15,954 nt of DNA from F23-D06 sp045130275 (GTDB lineage: Bacteria > Bacteroidota > Bacteroidia > Bacteroidales > WCHB1-69), in assembly GCA_045130275.1 (NCBI GenBank), contig JBGUPL010000102.1:1-15954 (forward strand), given 5' to 3'. Below, piece by piece: positions 1 through 7,570 of the stretch. Positions within the stretch are counted from its first letter, which is position 1. Each line of letters starts with the position of its first letter. Made by a program: the position numbers and the translations under genes. The notes beneath the pieces were generated by a model, which did no database searches, was not told the origin of the DNA, and saw only the letters and a list, made by a program, of their open reading frames with translations.

Positions 1-1
1 C

Positions 2-424
2 ACCAACAAGCTCAACTCCGGCAACGAAATCCCGTTTGTTTCGCAATATCAAGCGCCAGGCGACTTCGGCTACATCAAACTGTTCTACCGCAACACCGAC
101 AACCTGTTGATGGACGGTTCCATCATCTGGAACGGTTGCGGCGAGCTGAACTTCCCGAACAACTTCCGTGCCGGTCTGCCGATGGACAACGGACTCCCCT
201 ACCCTGGGCAAAGCCGCATTTCTTTCATCAACGATGGTGGGCACTACGAGACTGTGACCGACGAGAGGGATTTGCAGTATATCTGGCAGAGTGTCTCCCG
301 ACAGAAGGAGTTCCAGCATTATTATGGGAATTCATCTAAGAAGGTGGCCGTTTACCTGTACACCCCGAGTGTGGGAATCGGCAACCCTGCCGACGCTTAC
401 TACCTTGTATTCACGGAGCAATAG
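2..424 (+). CDS. 3' end of an unrecognised protein gene (start lies before the window)
   Basis: The frame is open from base 2 and ends in TAG at 422-424, giving the last 140 residues of a longer protein. Internal TTG and ATG codons at 107 and 110 are unlikely to be the true start, because the reading frame continues upstream with similar codon use. The visible part is rich in aromatic residues, Asn and Gly (for example NNFRAGLPMDNGLPYPGQ and VAVYLYTPSVGIG), with no transmembrane segment, nucleotide-binding motif or metal-binding cluster. This is compatible with a secreted or surface beta-rich protein, but that is only an inference. I do not recognise the family. Its downstream neighbour is convergent, so this gene ends its transcription unit. 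No T-run terminator follows within 40 bases. Confidence 0.75.
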   Translation, partial: TNKLNSGNEIPFVSQYQAPGDFGYIKLFYRNTDNLLMDGSIIWNGCGELNFPNNFRAGLPMDNGLPYPGQSRISFINDGGHYETVTDERDLQYIWQSVSRQKEFQHYYGNSSKKVAVYLYTPSVGIGNPADAYYLVFTEQ

Positions 425-435
425 AAGAACGTTAA

Positions 436-468
436 TTGTCTTTAACTTCGATATCGGAAATATACAAA
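436..468 (+). promoter_or_regulatory. Weak possible promoter for the structured RNA candidate
   Basis: A TTG at 436-438 and TATACAAA at 461-468 lie just before the first base of the folded element at 470. The second box matches only TA of the Bacteroidota TAnnTTTG consensus, and the spacing of 22 is long. This is a suggestion, not a firm promoter. Confidence 0.15.
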
Positions 469-469
469 A

Positions 470-658
470 ACAGTCCCCACATCCATAGTCAACCGGGTGG
501 TAGTGCGCCGTGCGGCCTGAGGCGTGCATTCGGATGATAACGTGCTGAGCCTGCGCCGTGATGTTCGAAAGGAACGGGTGCTGCCGGCTCCGAGCAGCGG
601 TCAAATAAACGATCAGAAGATCGGGTTTTCGGTTCGCCCTACAGACGCAGGGGACTGT
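470..658 (+). ncRNA. Candidate structured non-coding RNA, about 189 nt, family unknown
   Basis: The ends pair perfectly over 9 bp (ACAGTCCCC at 470-478 with GGGGACTGT at 650-658). Inside, 486-488 pairs with 639-641 and 491-495 with 630-634. One hairpin is 503-509/521-527. A long apical arm is made of 544-551/586-595, 553-559/574-581 and 564-566/571-573, capped by a GAAA tetraloop at 567-570. Another hairpin is CGATC-AGAA-GATCG at 610-623. Several pairs are G-U only when read on the plus strand, which favours that strand. Length, closed ends and a small 3'-side hairpin recall 6S RNA, but I see no sequence match that proves it. The minus strand is possible, since a T-run would follow the closing stem there. 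No long reading frame covers it convincingly. Confidence 0.4.
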
Positions 659-660
659 CG

Positions 661-1116
661 TTATATCAACTCTGTCTGGAAGTTGAGCGCCTGGATTTCC
701 ATGTCCAGCTGGCGCAGACGGGCGGAACAGTCGTCCACCAGTTTGCCGATGGCCTTCACATCGACCACCGTCACCGTCTTAATTTCCGAGCGGGAGTAGC
801 GGTCTTGTCCGGCCGAGGCCGTCTCGAAGATGTTGCGCAGGGTGCCGACCCGCATGGTCAGCACGTCTTTGCGCGCCATCAGCTGGGTCAGCGTGACCCC
901 GTCGCTGTTTTTCGTCTGCATGTTGGTGGCGTTGATGCGCCAGATGATCTCCTCTAACTGCACGAGGCAGGTGTCGAGTTCCTTCATCAGCTCCTCCGGC
1001 TTCTCCAACGGTTCGTCGCCCTCCTGCACTTTCACGTTGTTCTGGATGCGCATCCCGATCTGCTGGATGCGTTTCTGCAAGTCTTTCCTGATACTCAATG
1101 CTTCCGCAAGTTTCAT
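661..1116 (-). CDS. DIP1984 family protein (often mislabelled septicolysin)
   Basis: The product is 151 residues, the usual length for the DIP1984 family. It starts MKLAEALSIRKDLQKRIQQI and carries the family landmarks KVQEGDEP, a central IIWRINATN stretch, LMARKDVL, and QDRYSRSEIK near residue 110. It is mostly helical and charged with heptad-like spacing, so a coiled-coil bundle is likely. There is no signal peptide or membrane segment, so it is probably cytoplasmic. Its function is unknown; the septicolysin name in databases is not supported by any toxin motif. The frame can be read from 1269, but I chose the ATG at 1114-1116 because family members begin MKLAEAL and a clear promoter box lies at 1138-1145 inside the longer version. 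It diverges from the Fic gene and converges on the gene ending at 424. Confidence 0.88.
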   Translation of the reverse strand: MKLAEALSIRKDLQKRIQQIGMRIQNNVKVQEGDEPLEKPEELMKELDTCLVQLEEIIWRINATNMQTKNSDGVTLTQLMARKDVLTMRVGTLRNIFETASAGQDRYSRSEIKTVTVVDVKAIGKLVDDCSARLRQLDMEIQALNFQTELI

Positions 1117-1137
1117 AGTGGTTTCATTTTTGTGCGG

Positions 1138-1167
1138 CAAAAGTACACAAAATTGCGTTTTGCAAAA
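1138..1167 (-). promoter_or_regulatory. Promoter of the DIP1984-family gene
   Basis: Read on the minus strand, TACTTTTG (1145-1138) is a perfect Bacteroidota -7 box, with TTTTG (1167-1163) 17 bases upstream as the -33 element. The start codon follows about 22 bases downstream. The -33 element lies inside the 12-bp palindrome GTTTTGCAAAAC (1157-1168), which could be a protein-binding site. Confidence 0.7.
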
Positions 1168-1233
1168 CACGTTTTTTTCAGTCCCCAGTGTAACAAAATC
1201 CATTTTTTCATACATAGTATTATGAACGCTATA

Positions 1234-1262
1234 TTGCGGAAACATAAAAAAATGTATTTTTG
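1234..1262 (+). promoter_or_regulatory. Promoter of the Fic gene
   Basis: TTG at 1234-1236 and TATTTTTG at 1255-1262 are separated by 18 bases, matching the Bacteroidota -33/-7 pattern (TTTG, about 19 bases, TAnnTTTG). Transcription should begin near 1267, just before the inverted repeat at 1273. Confidence 0.7.
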
Positions 1263-1272
1263 CGCCCAAATT

Positions 1273-1304
1273 GGTGGTAATCTTACCACCGAAAAAAGTG
1301 GTAA
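1273..1304. promoter_or_regulatory. Probable operator: inverted repeat plus a third half-site
   Basis: GGTGGTAA (1273-1280) and TTACCACC (1283-1290) form a perfect 8-bp inverted repeat with a 2-base centre. A third copy, AGTGGTAA (1297-1304), matches 7 of 8 positions. The site lies between the expected transcription start and the Fic start codon, where a bound repressor would block transcription. The C-terminal winged-helix region of the Fic protein is the obvious candidate binder, but this is inferred from position only. Confidence 0.65.
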
Positions 1305-1313
1305 ACAGTTGTT

Positions 1314-2384
1314 ATGGAGAACAAGAAGTTACAAGCAGCATTGGAAAAATGGCAGGGTATTCAACCTTTGTCGGAGACTGACAGGAACAGATTGAGTCGA
1401 AGGTTCACGGTGGATTTCAACTACAACTCGAACCACATCGAAGGAAACACGCTGACGTATGGCCAAACGGAGTTGCTGTTGCTGTTCGGCAAAGTGTCAG
1501 GAATGGCGGAATTCCGTGATTATGAAGAGATGAAGGCCAGCAACGTCGGTCTGAAAATGATGTCAGTTGAGGCATCGGAGACGCAACAGCCTCTTACACA
1601 GAATTTCATCCGGACGCTACACCACACTTTGCTGCGTGAGGATTACACGGTCTATCGCAACCTTCCCGGGGGGATGCAGACGAGTTACACCGTTCACGCA
1701 GGGCAATACAAGACCCGTCCGAACAGCGTCATCACCCGCTATGGTGACCGTTTCGAGTACGCTTCGCCGGAAGAGACCCCGGCCTTGATGACCGACCTTG
1801 TCGATTGGTACAACAAGGCGGAGGCGGAAGGGAAGCTGTCGCCCGTGGAGTTGGCCGTGCTGTTCCATTACCGTTACATCCGCATCCACCCGTTCGAGGA
1901 CGGCAACGGGCGCATCGCCCGCCTGATGTTCAACTATATCCTGTCACGGCACGAATACCCGATGATTGTGGTACGCAGCAAGTCAAAACAAGATTATCTG
2001 GAGGCATTGCACCAGGCCGACTTGATTGTGGGTGCAGCCCCGCACGACGGTGCGCACGCCTTGCTGAGGGAGATTCGCCCATTCCATAAATACATGGCAA
2101 ATCTGATTGCCCATGAAATAGAAAATGATGTGTTGTTCGTCACAGACAAGAGTGAGAACATCTGGTGGTACGACGGCGAGCGCATCGCGTTCCGGTCTTC
2201 CAACTATGCCAAAATCCTCCGTGAGCTGAAAATCGAGAAGAACGCCACCTATTCCTACTTGCAGGAAGCGATAGGCATCAACCGTTCCGCTATTCAGAAA
2301 ATGCTCCAAACAATGCTGGAGAAAGGCTACATTGACAAAGACGAAACCGGTTCCTGGCGGGTGTTCATCACGCCGTCAGTGTGA
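1314..2384 (+). CDS. Fic family protein, class II (N-terminal inhibitory motif), with C-terminal winged helix
   Basis: The product is 356 residues and is predicted to transfer AMP (or another nucleotide or phosphate group) onto a hydroxyl side chain of a target protein. The Fic active site HPFEDGNGR is complete at residues 192-200. The inhibitory-helix motif S-x3-E-G-N is present at residues 39-45 (SNHIEGN), placing it in class II, where this Glu blocks productive ATP binding until it is displaced. Residues about 290-350 (YAKILREL, NRSAIQKMLQ, LEKGYIDKD) look like a winged helix-turn-helix, as in many Bacteroidota Fic proteins. The ATG at 1314 follows the promoter and operator closely. The large helicase gene begins 79 bases downstream on the same strand. 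The target is unknown; the enzyme could act in stress control, as a toxin, or in defence. Confidence 0.93.
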   Translation: MENKKLQAALEKWQGIQPLSETDRNRLSRRFTVDFNYNSNHIEGNTLTYGQTELLLLFGKVSGMAEFRDYEEMKASNVGLKMMSVEASETQQPLTQNFIRTLHHTLLREDYTVYRNLPGGMQTSYTVHAGQYKTRPNSVITRYGDRFEYASPEETPALMTDLVDWYNKAEAEGKLSPVELAVLFHYRYIRIHPFEDGNGRIARLMFNYILSRHEYPMIVVRSKSKQDYLEALHQADLIVGAAPHDGAHALLREIRPFHKYMANLIAHEIENDVLFVTDKSENIWWYDGERIAFRSSNYAKILRELKIEKNATYSYLQEAIGINRSAIQKMLQTMLEKGYIDKDETGSWRVFITPSV

Positions 2385-2424
2385 GAGGCTGGCACATTTT
2401 TTAAGAACCAATTGTTAAAAATGC

Positions 2425-2432
2425 TATTTTTG
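2425..2432 (+). promoter_or_regulatory. -7 box before the helicase fusion gene
   Basis: TATTTTTG at 2425-2432 is a perfect -7 box 31 bases before the ATG at 2464. No good TTTG lies about 19 bases upstream, so the promoter may be weak or activator-dependent. The Fic operator sequence is not repeated here. Confidence 0.5.
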
Positions 2433-2463
2433 CGCCTTGAAATGATTTTGTGCGCAGAAGTCC

Positions 2464-5400
2464 ATGCCCAGCATTCAAGAATACCTGAACAGGATACGCC
2501 ATTCTTTCTCGCCATCGGCGAAGAAGGATCACGTTGTCGCCTTCATCGACACAGAAGTCTCCGCTGACGGCCGTAAAGTCTATGATTTCGGAGCGTTAAT
2601 CGAACCGGAAGAGAAGTTCCACGCGGCCTCGAAGGATGAATTCGCGAAATTCATCCGCAACGCTGAATATCTCTGCGGTCACAACATCCTCCACCACGAC
2701 CTCAAATTCCTTGCCGACATTCCCGGCCTCAAGCGCAAGAAGACCATCGACACGCTGTACCTCTCCCCTCTCCTTTTCCCGCGCCGACCTTATCACAAAC
2801 TTGTGAAAGACGAAAAATTGCAGGTGGAGGAGATGAACAACCCGCTCAATGACAGTCTGAAATCACGCGACCTCTTTTACGATGAAATCTCCGCATTCAA
2901 CAACCTGTCCAAAGAATTGCAGTCTATTTATTACAAACTTTTGCACAAACGAGAGGAATTCGAGGGATTTTTCGACTATATCGGCTTCGAAGAAAGAGAA
3001 AACGACTTGGCTGAATTGATTCAGACGCAATTCAAAGGGTTGATCTGCGACCATGCTGACATCTCGAGACTCGTCTCGGAACACCCGACAGAGCTTGCCT
3101 ACGCCCTCGCTCTTATCCACTGCGGCGACAGCTTCTCCATCACGCCACCGTGGGTGCTTCACCAATTCCCAGTCGTCGAGCATGTCTTGAAAGTGCTTTG
3201 CGACACCCCATGCCACCAATCGTGTTCCTACTGTGAGGAACGTTTAGACATCCACAAGAACCTGCAATCCGTTTTCGGATATAACGAATTCCGCACCTTC
3301 GACGGCGAGCCGATGCAGGAAAAAGCGGTACAGGCGGCGGTGGACGGTAAATCGCTGCTCACCATCTTCCCTACCGGCGGCGGAAAGTCGCTGACCTTCC
3401 AGCTTCCGGCCATCATGGCGGGACGGAACGAACACGGCCTCACCGTGGTCATCTCGCCGCTACAGTCGCTGATGAAGGACCAAGTGGACAACCTCGCGGA
3501 GAAGGGGATCACCGAAGCGGTCACCATCAACGGACTGCTGGATCCCATCTCGCGTACGAACGCTTTCGAAAGGGTTGCCGACGGCAGTGCGTCCATACTC
3601 TATATCGCGCCGGAGATGATGCGTTCCAAAACCCTTGAAAAACTGCTCCTTTCCCGCAATGTGGTGCGTTTTGTCATCGACGAGGCGCATTGCTTCTCCG
3701 CATGGGGCCACGATTTCCGCGTGGACTACCTCTACATCGGCGACTTCATTCGGAAAATACAGGAGACAAAAGGCAACCACGTAACAATACCTGTTTCCTG
3801 CTTCACCGCCACTGCTAAACAGAAAGTCATTTCCGACATCCGTGACTATTTCCACCGGAAATTGGGATTGGAACTTGAGCTATTTGCCTCCACGGCGGCG
3901 AGGACCAATCTCCGATACTCCGTCATCCATGCCGAAACGGAAGAGGAAAAATACAACCATTTGCGCAACCTGCTGACCGCCAACGATTCCCCAACCATCA
4001 TCTACGTTTCCCGCACACGAAAAACGAGAGAGATCGCCGAAAAACTGACCAGCGACGGCTTTCCCGCGCTGCCCTTTAACGGCAAAATGGATCCCAATGA
4101 CAAAATCGCCAACCAGAATGCCTTCATGGACAACCAGGTGCGAGCAATTGTGGCTACTTCTGCGTTTGGCATGGGAGTAGATAAAAAGGATGTGGGCATG
4201 GTGATCCACTACGACATTTCCGACTCGTTGGAGAATTACGTGCAGGAGGCCGGACGCGCCGGACGTGACCCGCTACTCAACGCCCAATGCTACATTCTGT
4301 TCAGCGACCACGATTTGGACAAGCACTTCATCCTTCTAAACCAGACAAAACTGAGTATCAGCGAAATACAACAAGTCTGGAAAGCCATCAAAGACCTCAC
4401 ACGGCAACGAAAGTCGGTGAGTTGCTCCGCCTTGGAGATTGCGCGACAGGCGGGTTGGAACGACGAGGTGGCAGACATCGAAACCCGTGTGCGCACTGCG
4501 GTTGCGGCGTTGGAGGAGGCCGGTTACGTCAGCCGAGGCAACAACGTGCCCCGCGTTTTCGCCACGGGCATCATGGTCAAAAACATGGAGGAAGCCCGAC
4601 AGCGCATCGAACATTCTTCGCTGTTTTCCCATGACGAACAGGCCCAAGCCATCCGAATCATCAAATCCTTGATTTCCAATAAGTACAAGGCTAATGTCGG
4701 CTCGGTTGAAGCCGAATCCCGCGTGGATTATCTGGCCGACATGTTGGGCATGACCAAAGCTGAGGTTATCCAAGCGGTGAGTCTGATGCGCCAAGAAGGA
4801 ATCTTGGCTGACTCCCGCGACATGTCCGCGCTGATCCACAAAACCGACAACGAAAAGAAATCTCTCAAACGGTTCGAGTCATTCGCTAAACTCGAACAGT
4901 TCCTGTTGGCTATGGTCATATCCCGGGACAACGAAATCGAGATTTCTTATAAAGAGCTGAATGAAAGTGCCTTAACGGCCGGTATTCACGATGTAACCAT
5001 AAGAAACATCCGCACCATACTCTATTTTCTGAGCATCAAATCTTACATAAAGAAAAAAGAAAATATCGAAAAAGGCCTGGTACACATTTCGTTGTGCCGA
5101 GACATTGACACCATTTCTAGGAAAAACGGCCTACGCATTGACCTTTGCAGGTTCATTATCGAAAAACTTTACACTTTGCCGACCACCGAATCCGAAAACA
5201 CTTCCAACGAGTTTAGGCTGGTACAATTCTCGGTCACGGAAATCCAAAAGCAGTTTGCCGAACAAATCAGGATAAACGCTTCTGAAAAACCTTGTACCAT
5301 CGGCGAAGTGGAGGAAGCGCTGCTCTATCTTAGCAAAATAGGGGCGCTCAAATTGGAAGGCGGGTTCTTGGTGATCTACAACGCCATGCAGATTCATCGC

Positions 5401-7314
5401 CTAACCGACATGAAATACAAATACAAAAAAGAGGATTACCGGCTGTTGGACGAATTTTACAAACAGAAAATCAGGCAGATACATATTGTAGGCGAATATG
5501 CCAATTTAATGGTCAAGGACTACGGCGCAGCATTGCAGTTTGTACAAGACTATTTTCTATTAGACCACAAAAAATTTGTCAGCCAATATTTCAAAGGGGA
5601 CAGGGCGAAGGATATCGAAAAAAACATCACGATGGAGAAATACCGGCAACTTTTCGGCGAGTTGTCTGATAAGCAGAGGGAAATCATCCAAGACAAACAG
5701 TCGAAGTGCATTGTGGTGGCGGCCGGACCAGGAAGCGGAAAGACGAGGGTGCTCGTACACAAATTGGCCTCCTTGCTGTTGATGGAAGACGTAAAACACG
5801 AACAGTTGCTGATGCTGACCTTCTCCCGCGCCGCAGCCATCGAATTCAAACAACGACTTATCCAATTGATCGGCCATGCCGCCCATTTCGTGGACATCAA
5901 AACCTTCCACTCCTTCAGCTTCGACCTGATCGGGAAAACCGGAAATCTGGAAGAGGCCGACCAAGTGGTTCGAATGGCTGCTGAAATGGTGGAGAACGGC
6001 GAGGTCGAACCCACTAAAATCGGGAAAACAGTCTTAGTGATCGACGAAGCGCAGGACATGGACGCCGACGAGTACGCGCTCGTAAGCGCACTGATGCGAC
6101 AAAACGAGGAGATGCGCGTGATTGCTGTCGGTGACGATGATCAAAACATCTACCAATTCCGTGGTTCAGACTCCAAATACATGCGGTCATTCATCACTGA
6201 TTTCCAAGCTGTTCAGTATGAGATGACCGATAACTACCGCAGTTACCGGAACATTGTCCAGTTTTCCGACCGTTTCATCCATCGTATAGATAACCGCATG
6301 AAAAAACAAGGTTGCACGGCAATAAGCCAGGAGAACGGGCTGATTTTCCTGACCAAACACAACAGCAGCAACCCATACACGCCCATCATCAATCAACTGA
6401 AACACAACGGAATAGAAGGGACCGTTTGCGTGATGACCAACACCAACGACGAAGCGGTGCAGATGGCGGGACTATTGCTCAAGGAGGGATTCCGCACCAA
6501 GCTAATCCAGTCGGGCGGCTCGTTCCGGTTAGCGGACTTGGCGGAAATCCGCTATTTCCTAAAGCAGATTGACAAACGGACCTCCTCGCCCATCATTTCG
6601 GATAACGCATGGGAAGAGGCGAAAGAGAAAACACTTCTCACCTATTCGCAAAGCAACCTTCAAGAGTATTTGCAGGGCTTTTTCCACGCTTTCGAAAGCA
6701 CCAACAAAGTGAAATACCGCAGTGATTTAGGGGATTTCATATTCGAGTCCAATATCGAAGATTTCTGCTTCGCCGACAAGAAAACAGTATTGGTCTCCAC
6801 CATCCACAAGACCAAAGGCCGCGAGTTCGACACGGTGTATATGATGCTGGCGCGGAACGAGGATGAGACGGCGGAGAACATCCGCAAACTGTATGTGGGC
6901 ATGACCCGCGCCCGAAAATCACTCTATATCCACACCTGCACAGCCATTTTCGACGGTATCCAACACAAAGACATGGAATATGAGGAAGATCACACGCTGT
7001 ACAGTGCACCGAACGATATCTCCATCCAGTTTACACACAAAGACGTCTATCTGGATTATTTCAAAGACAAAAAGGAGAAGATTTTGTCGTTGCGGAGCGG
7101 CCAGCCGCTTTGGTTCAAGGACAATGGCTTTTATTCGGCGACAGGCGACTGCGTGGCCGTTTTGTCCGCGAAAAAGCGCATCGAACTGCAGGAGTTCCAT
7201 CGGCAAGGATTCACGGTATATGCGGCGGAAGTGGCCTTTGTGGCAGCCTGGCGCGGCGAAAACGACACCGTGGAGTCGGCGGTGATGCTGCCGAAGGTAC
7301 ACCTGCGGAAGTGA
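2464..7314 (+). CDS. Exonuclease-RecQ-UvrD fusion helicase (1616 residues)
   Basis: Three nucleic-acid enzymes are joined in one frame. Residues 24-140 resemble a DnaQ/DEDD 3'-5' exonuclease: FIDTE (D29, E31), GHNILHHDLKF (D79) and NDSLKSRDLF (D130). Residues 246-257 hold four cysteines (C-x3-C-x3-C-x2-C). Residues 275-615 are a RecQ helicase: FPTGGGKS (302-309), DEAH (406-409), aromatic loop CFSAWGHDFR (410-419), FTATA (447-451), ATSAFGMGVD (564-573), QEAGRAGRD (594-602). Winged-helix-like linkers follow. Residues 1067-1490 are a UvrD/Rep helicase: Q motif LSDKQREII, AGPGSGKT (1087-1094), IDEAQD (1193-1198), GDDDQNIYQFRGS (1223-1235), STIHKTKGREFD (1445-1456), VGMTRARK (1478-1485). A tail of about 125 residues has no recognised fold. 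It should unwind and trim DNA in the cytoplasm. Both ATPase sites look intact. Similar fusions exist in other anaerobes as RecQ-family helicases; a specific role is not known to me. Confidence 0.93.
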   Translation: MPSIQEYLNRIRHSFSPSAKKDHVVAFIDTEVSADGRKVYDFGALIEPEEKFHAASKDEFAKFIRNAEYLCGHNILHHDLKFLADIPGLKRKKTIDTLYLSPLLFPRRPYHKLVKDEKLQVEEMNNPLNDSLKSRDLFYDEISAFNNLSKELQSIYYKLLHKREEFEGFFDYIGFEERENDLAELIQTQFKGLICDHADISRLVSEHPTELAYALALIHCGDSFSITPPWVLHQFPVVEHVLKVLCDTPCHQSCSYCEERLDIHKNLQSVFGYNEFRTFDGEPMQEKAVQAAVDGKSLLTIFPTGGGKSLTFQLPAIMAGRNEHGLTVVISPLQSLMKDQVDNLAEKGITEAVTINGLLDPISRTNAFERVADGSASILYIAPEMMRSKTLEKLLLSRNVVRFVIDEAHCFSAWGHDFRVDYLYIGDFIRKIQETKGNHVTIPVSCFTATAKQKVISDIRDYFHRKLGLELELFASTAARTNLRYSVIHAETEEEKYNHLRNLLTANDSPTIIYVSRTRKTREIAEKLTSDGFPALPFNGKMDPNDKIANQNAFMDNQVRAIVATSAFGMGVDKKDVGMVIHYDISDSLENYVQEAGRAGRDPLLNAQCYILFSDHDLDKHFILLNQTKLSISEIQQVWKAIKDLTRQRKSVSCSALEIARQAGWNDEVADIETRVRTAVAALEEAGYVSRGNNVPRVFATGIMVKNMEEARQRIEHSSLFSHDEQAQAIRIIKSLISNKYKANVGSVEAESRVDYLADMLGMTKAEVIQAVSLMRQEGILADSRDMSALIHKTDNEKKSLKRFESFAKLEQFLLAMVISRDNEIEISYKELNESALTAGIHDVTIRNIRTILYFLSIKSYIKKKENIEKGLVHISLCRDIDTISRKNGLRIDLCRFIIEKLYTLPTTESENTSNEFRLVQFSVTEIQKQFAEQIRINASEKPCTIGEVEEALLYLSKIGALKLEGGFLVIYNAMQIHRLTDMKYKYKKEDYRLLDEFYKQKIRQIHIVGEYANLMVKDYGAALQFVQDYFLLDHKKFVSQYFKGDRAKDIEKNITMEKYRQLFGELSDKQREIIQDKQSKCIVVAAGPGSGKTRVLVHKLASLLLMEDVKHEQLLMLTFSRAAAIEFKQRLIQLIGHAAHFVDIKTFHSFSFDLIGKTGNLEEADQVVRMAAEMVENGEVEPTKIGKTVLVIDEAQDMDADEYALVSALMRQNEEMRVIAVGDDDQNIYQFRGSDSKYMRSFITDFQAVQYEMTDNYRSYRNIVQFSDRFIHRIDNRMKKQGCTAISQENGLIFLTKHNSSNPYTPIINQLKHNGIEGTVCVMTNTNDEAVQMAGLLLKEGFRTKLIQSGGSFRLADLAEIRYFLKQIDKRTSSPIISDNAWEEAKEKTLLTYSQSNLQEYLQGFFHAFESTNKVKYRSDLGDFIFESNIEDFCFADKKTVLVSTIHKTKGREFDTVYMMLARNEDETAENIRKLYVGMTRARKSLYIHTCTAIFDGIQHKDMEYEEDHTLYSAPNDISIQFTHKDVYLDYFKDKKEKILSLRSGQPLWFKDNGFYSATGDCVAVLSAKKRIELQEFHRQGFTVYAAEVAFVAAWRGENDTVESAVMLPKVHLRK

Positions 7315-7375
7315 GTGTTTCTCCACATTCGAGCCGTAGCGCATCCACAAAGGCATGATGAGTCGGGGCCGCGAC

Positions 7376-7393
7376 CAACCGCGTCAGCGGTTG
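7376..7393. repeat. Short perfect hairpin after the helicase gene
   Basis: CAACCGC (7376-7382) and GCGGTTG (7387-7393) flank a GTCA loop, 62 bases after the helicase stop codon. It lacks the T-run of a standard terminator, although TTTTTT occurs 35 bases later. It may stabilise or end the helicase message. Confidence 0.4.
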
Positions 7394-7456
7394 CATGTCT
7401 GTAGCCGGATGCGTGCGATGTTCCCAATTTTTTCGAGAGAAGGTCCGGACGCGGGG

Positions 7457-7509
7457 TTCGCGGCGTGGGAAAAAGGTACGGGCGAGGGGATTGGATGGTT
7501 CGCCGCGAA
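7457..7509. repeat. 9-bp inverted repeat with a 35-base spacer
   Basis: TTCGCGGCG (7457-7465) is the exact reverse complement of CGCCGCGAA (7501-7509). The function is unknown. Confidence 0.4.
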
Positions 7510-7570
7510 ACGGGGAGATGTCGCGGACGGGCATGCGAGAGGGATTGAAGCGGAAATGGTTTTGGCATGA

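Noticed and set aside
332..604. A 90-codon minus-strand frame over the end of the first gene and the structured element
   Set aside because: It overlaps a better-supported frame, has no recognisable motif, and the RNA fold explains the region better.
1179..1186. CAGTCCCC, the same 8-mer as in the 5' strand of the structured element at 471-478
   Set aside because: A single shared 8-mer without further similarity is compatible with chance.
7376..7393. Intrinsic terminator of the helicase gene
   Set aside because: The hairpin is good, but no T-run follows directly. Kept only as a hairpin.
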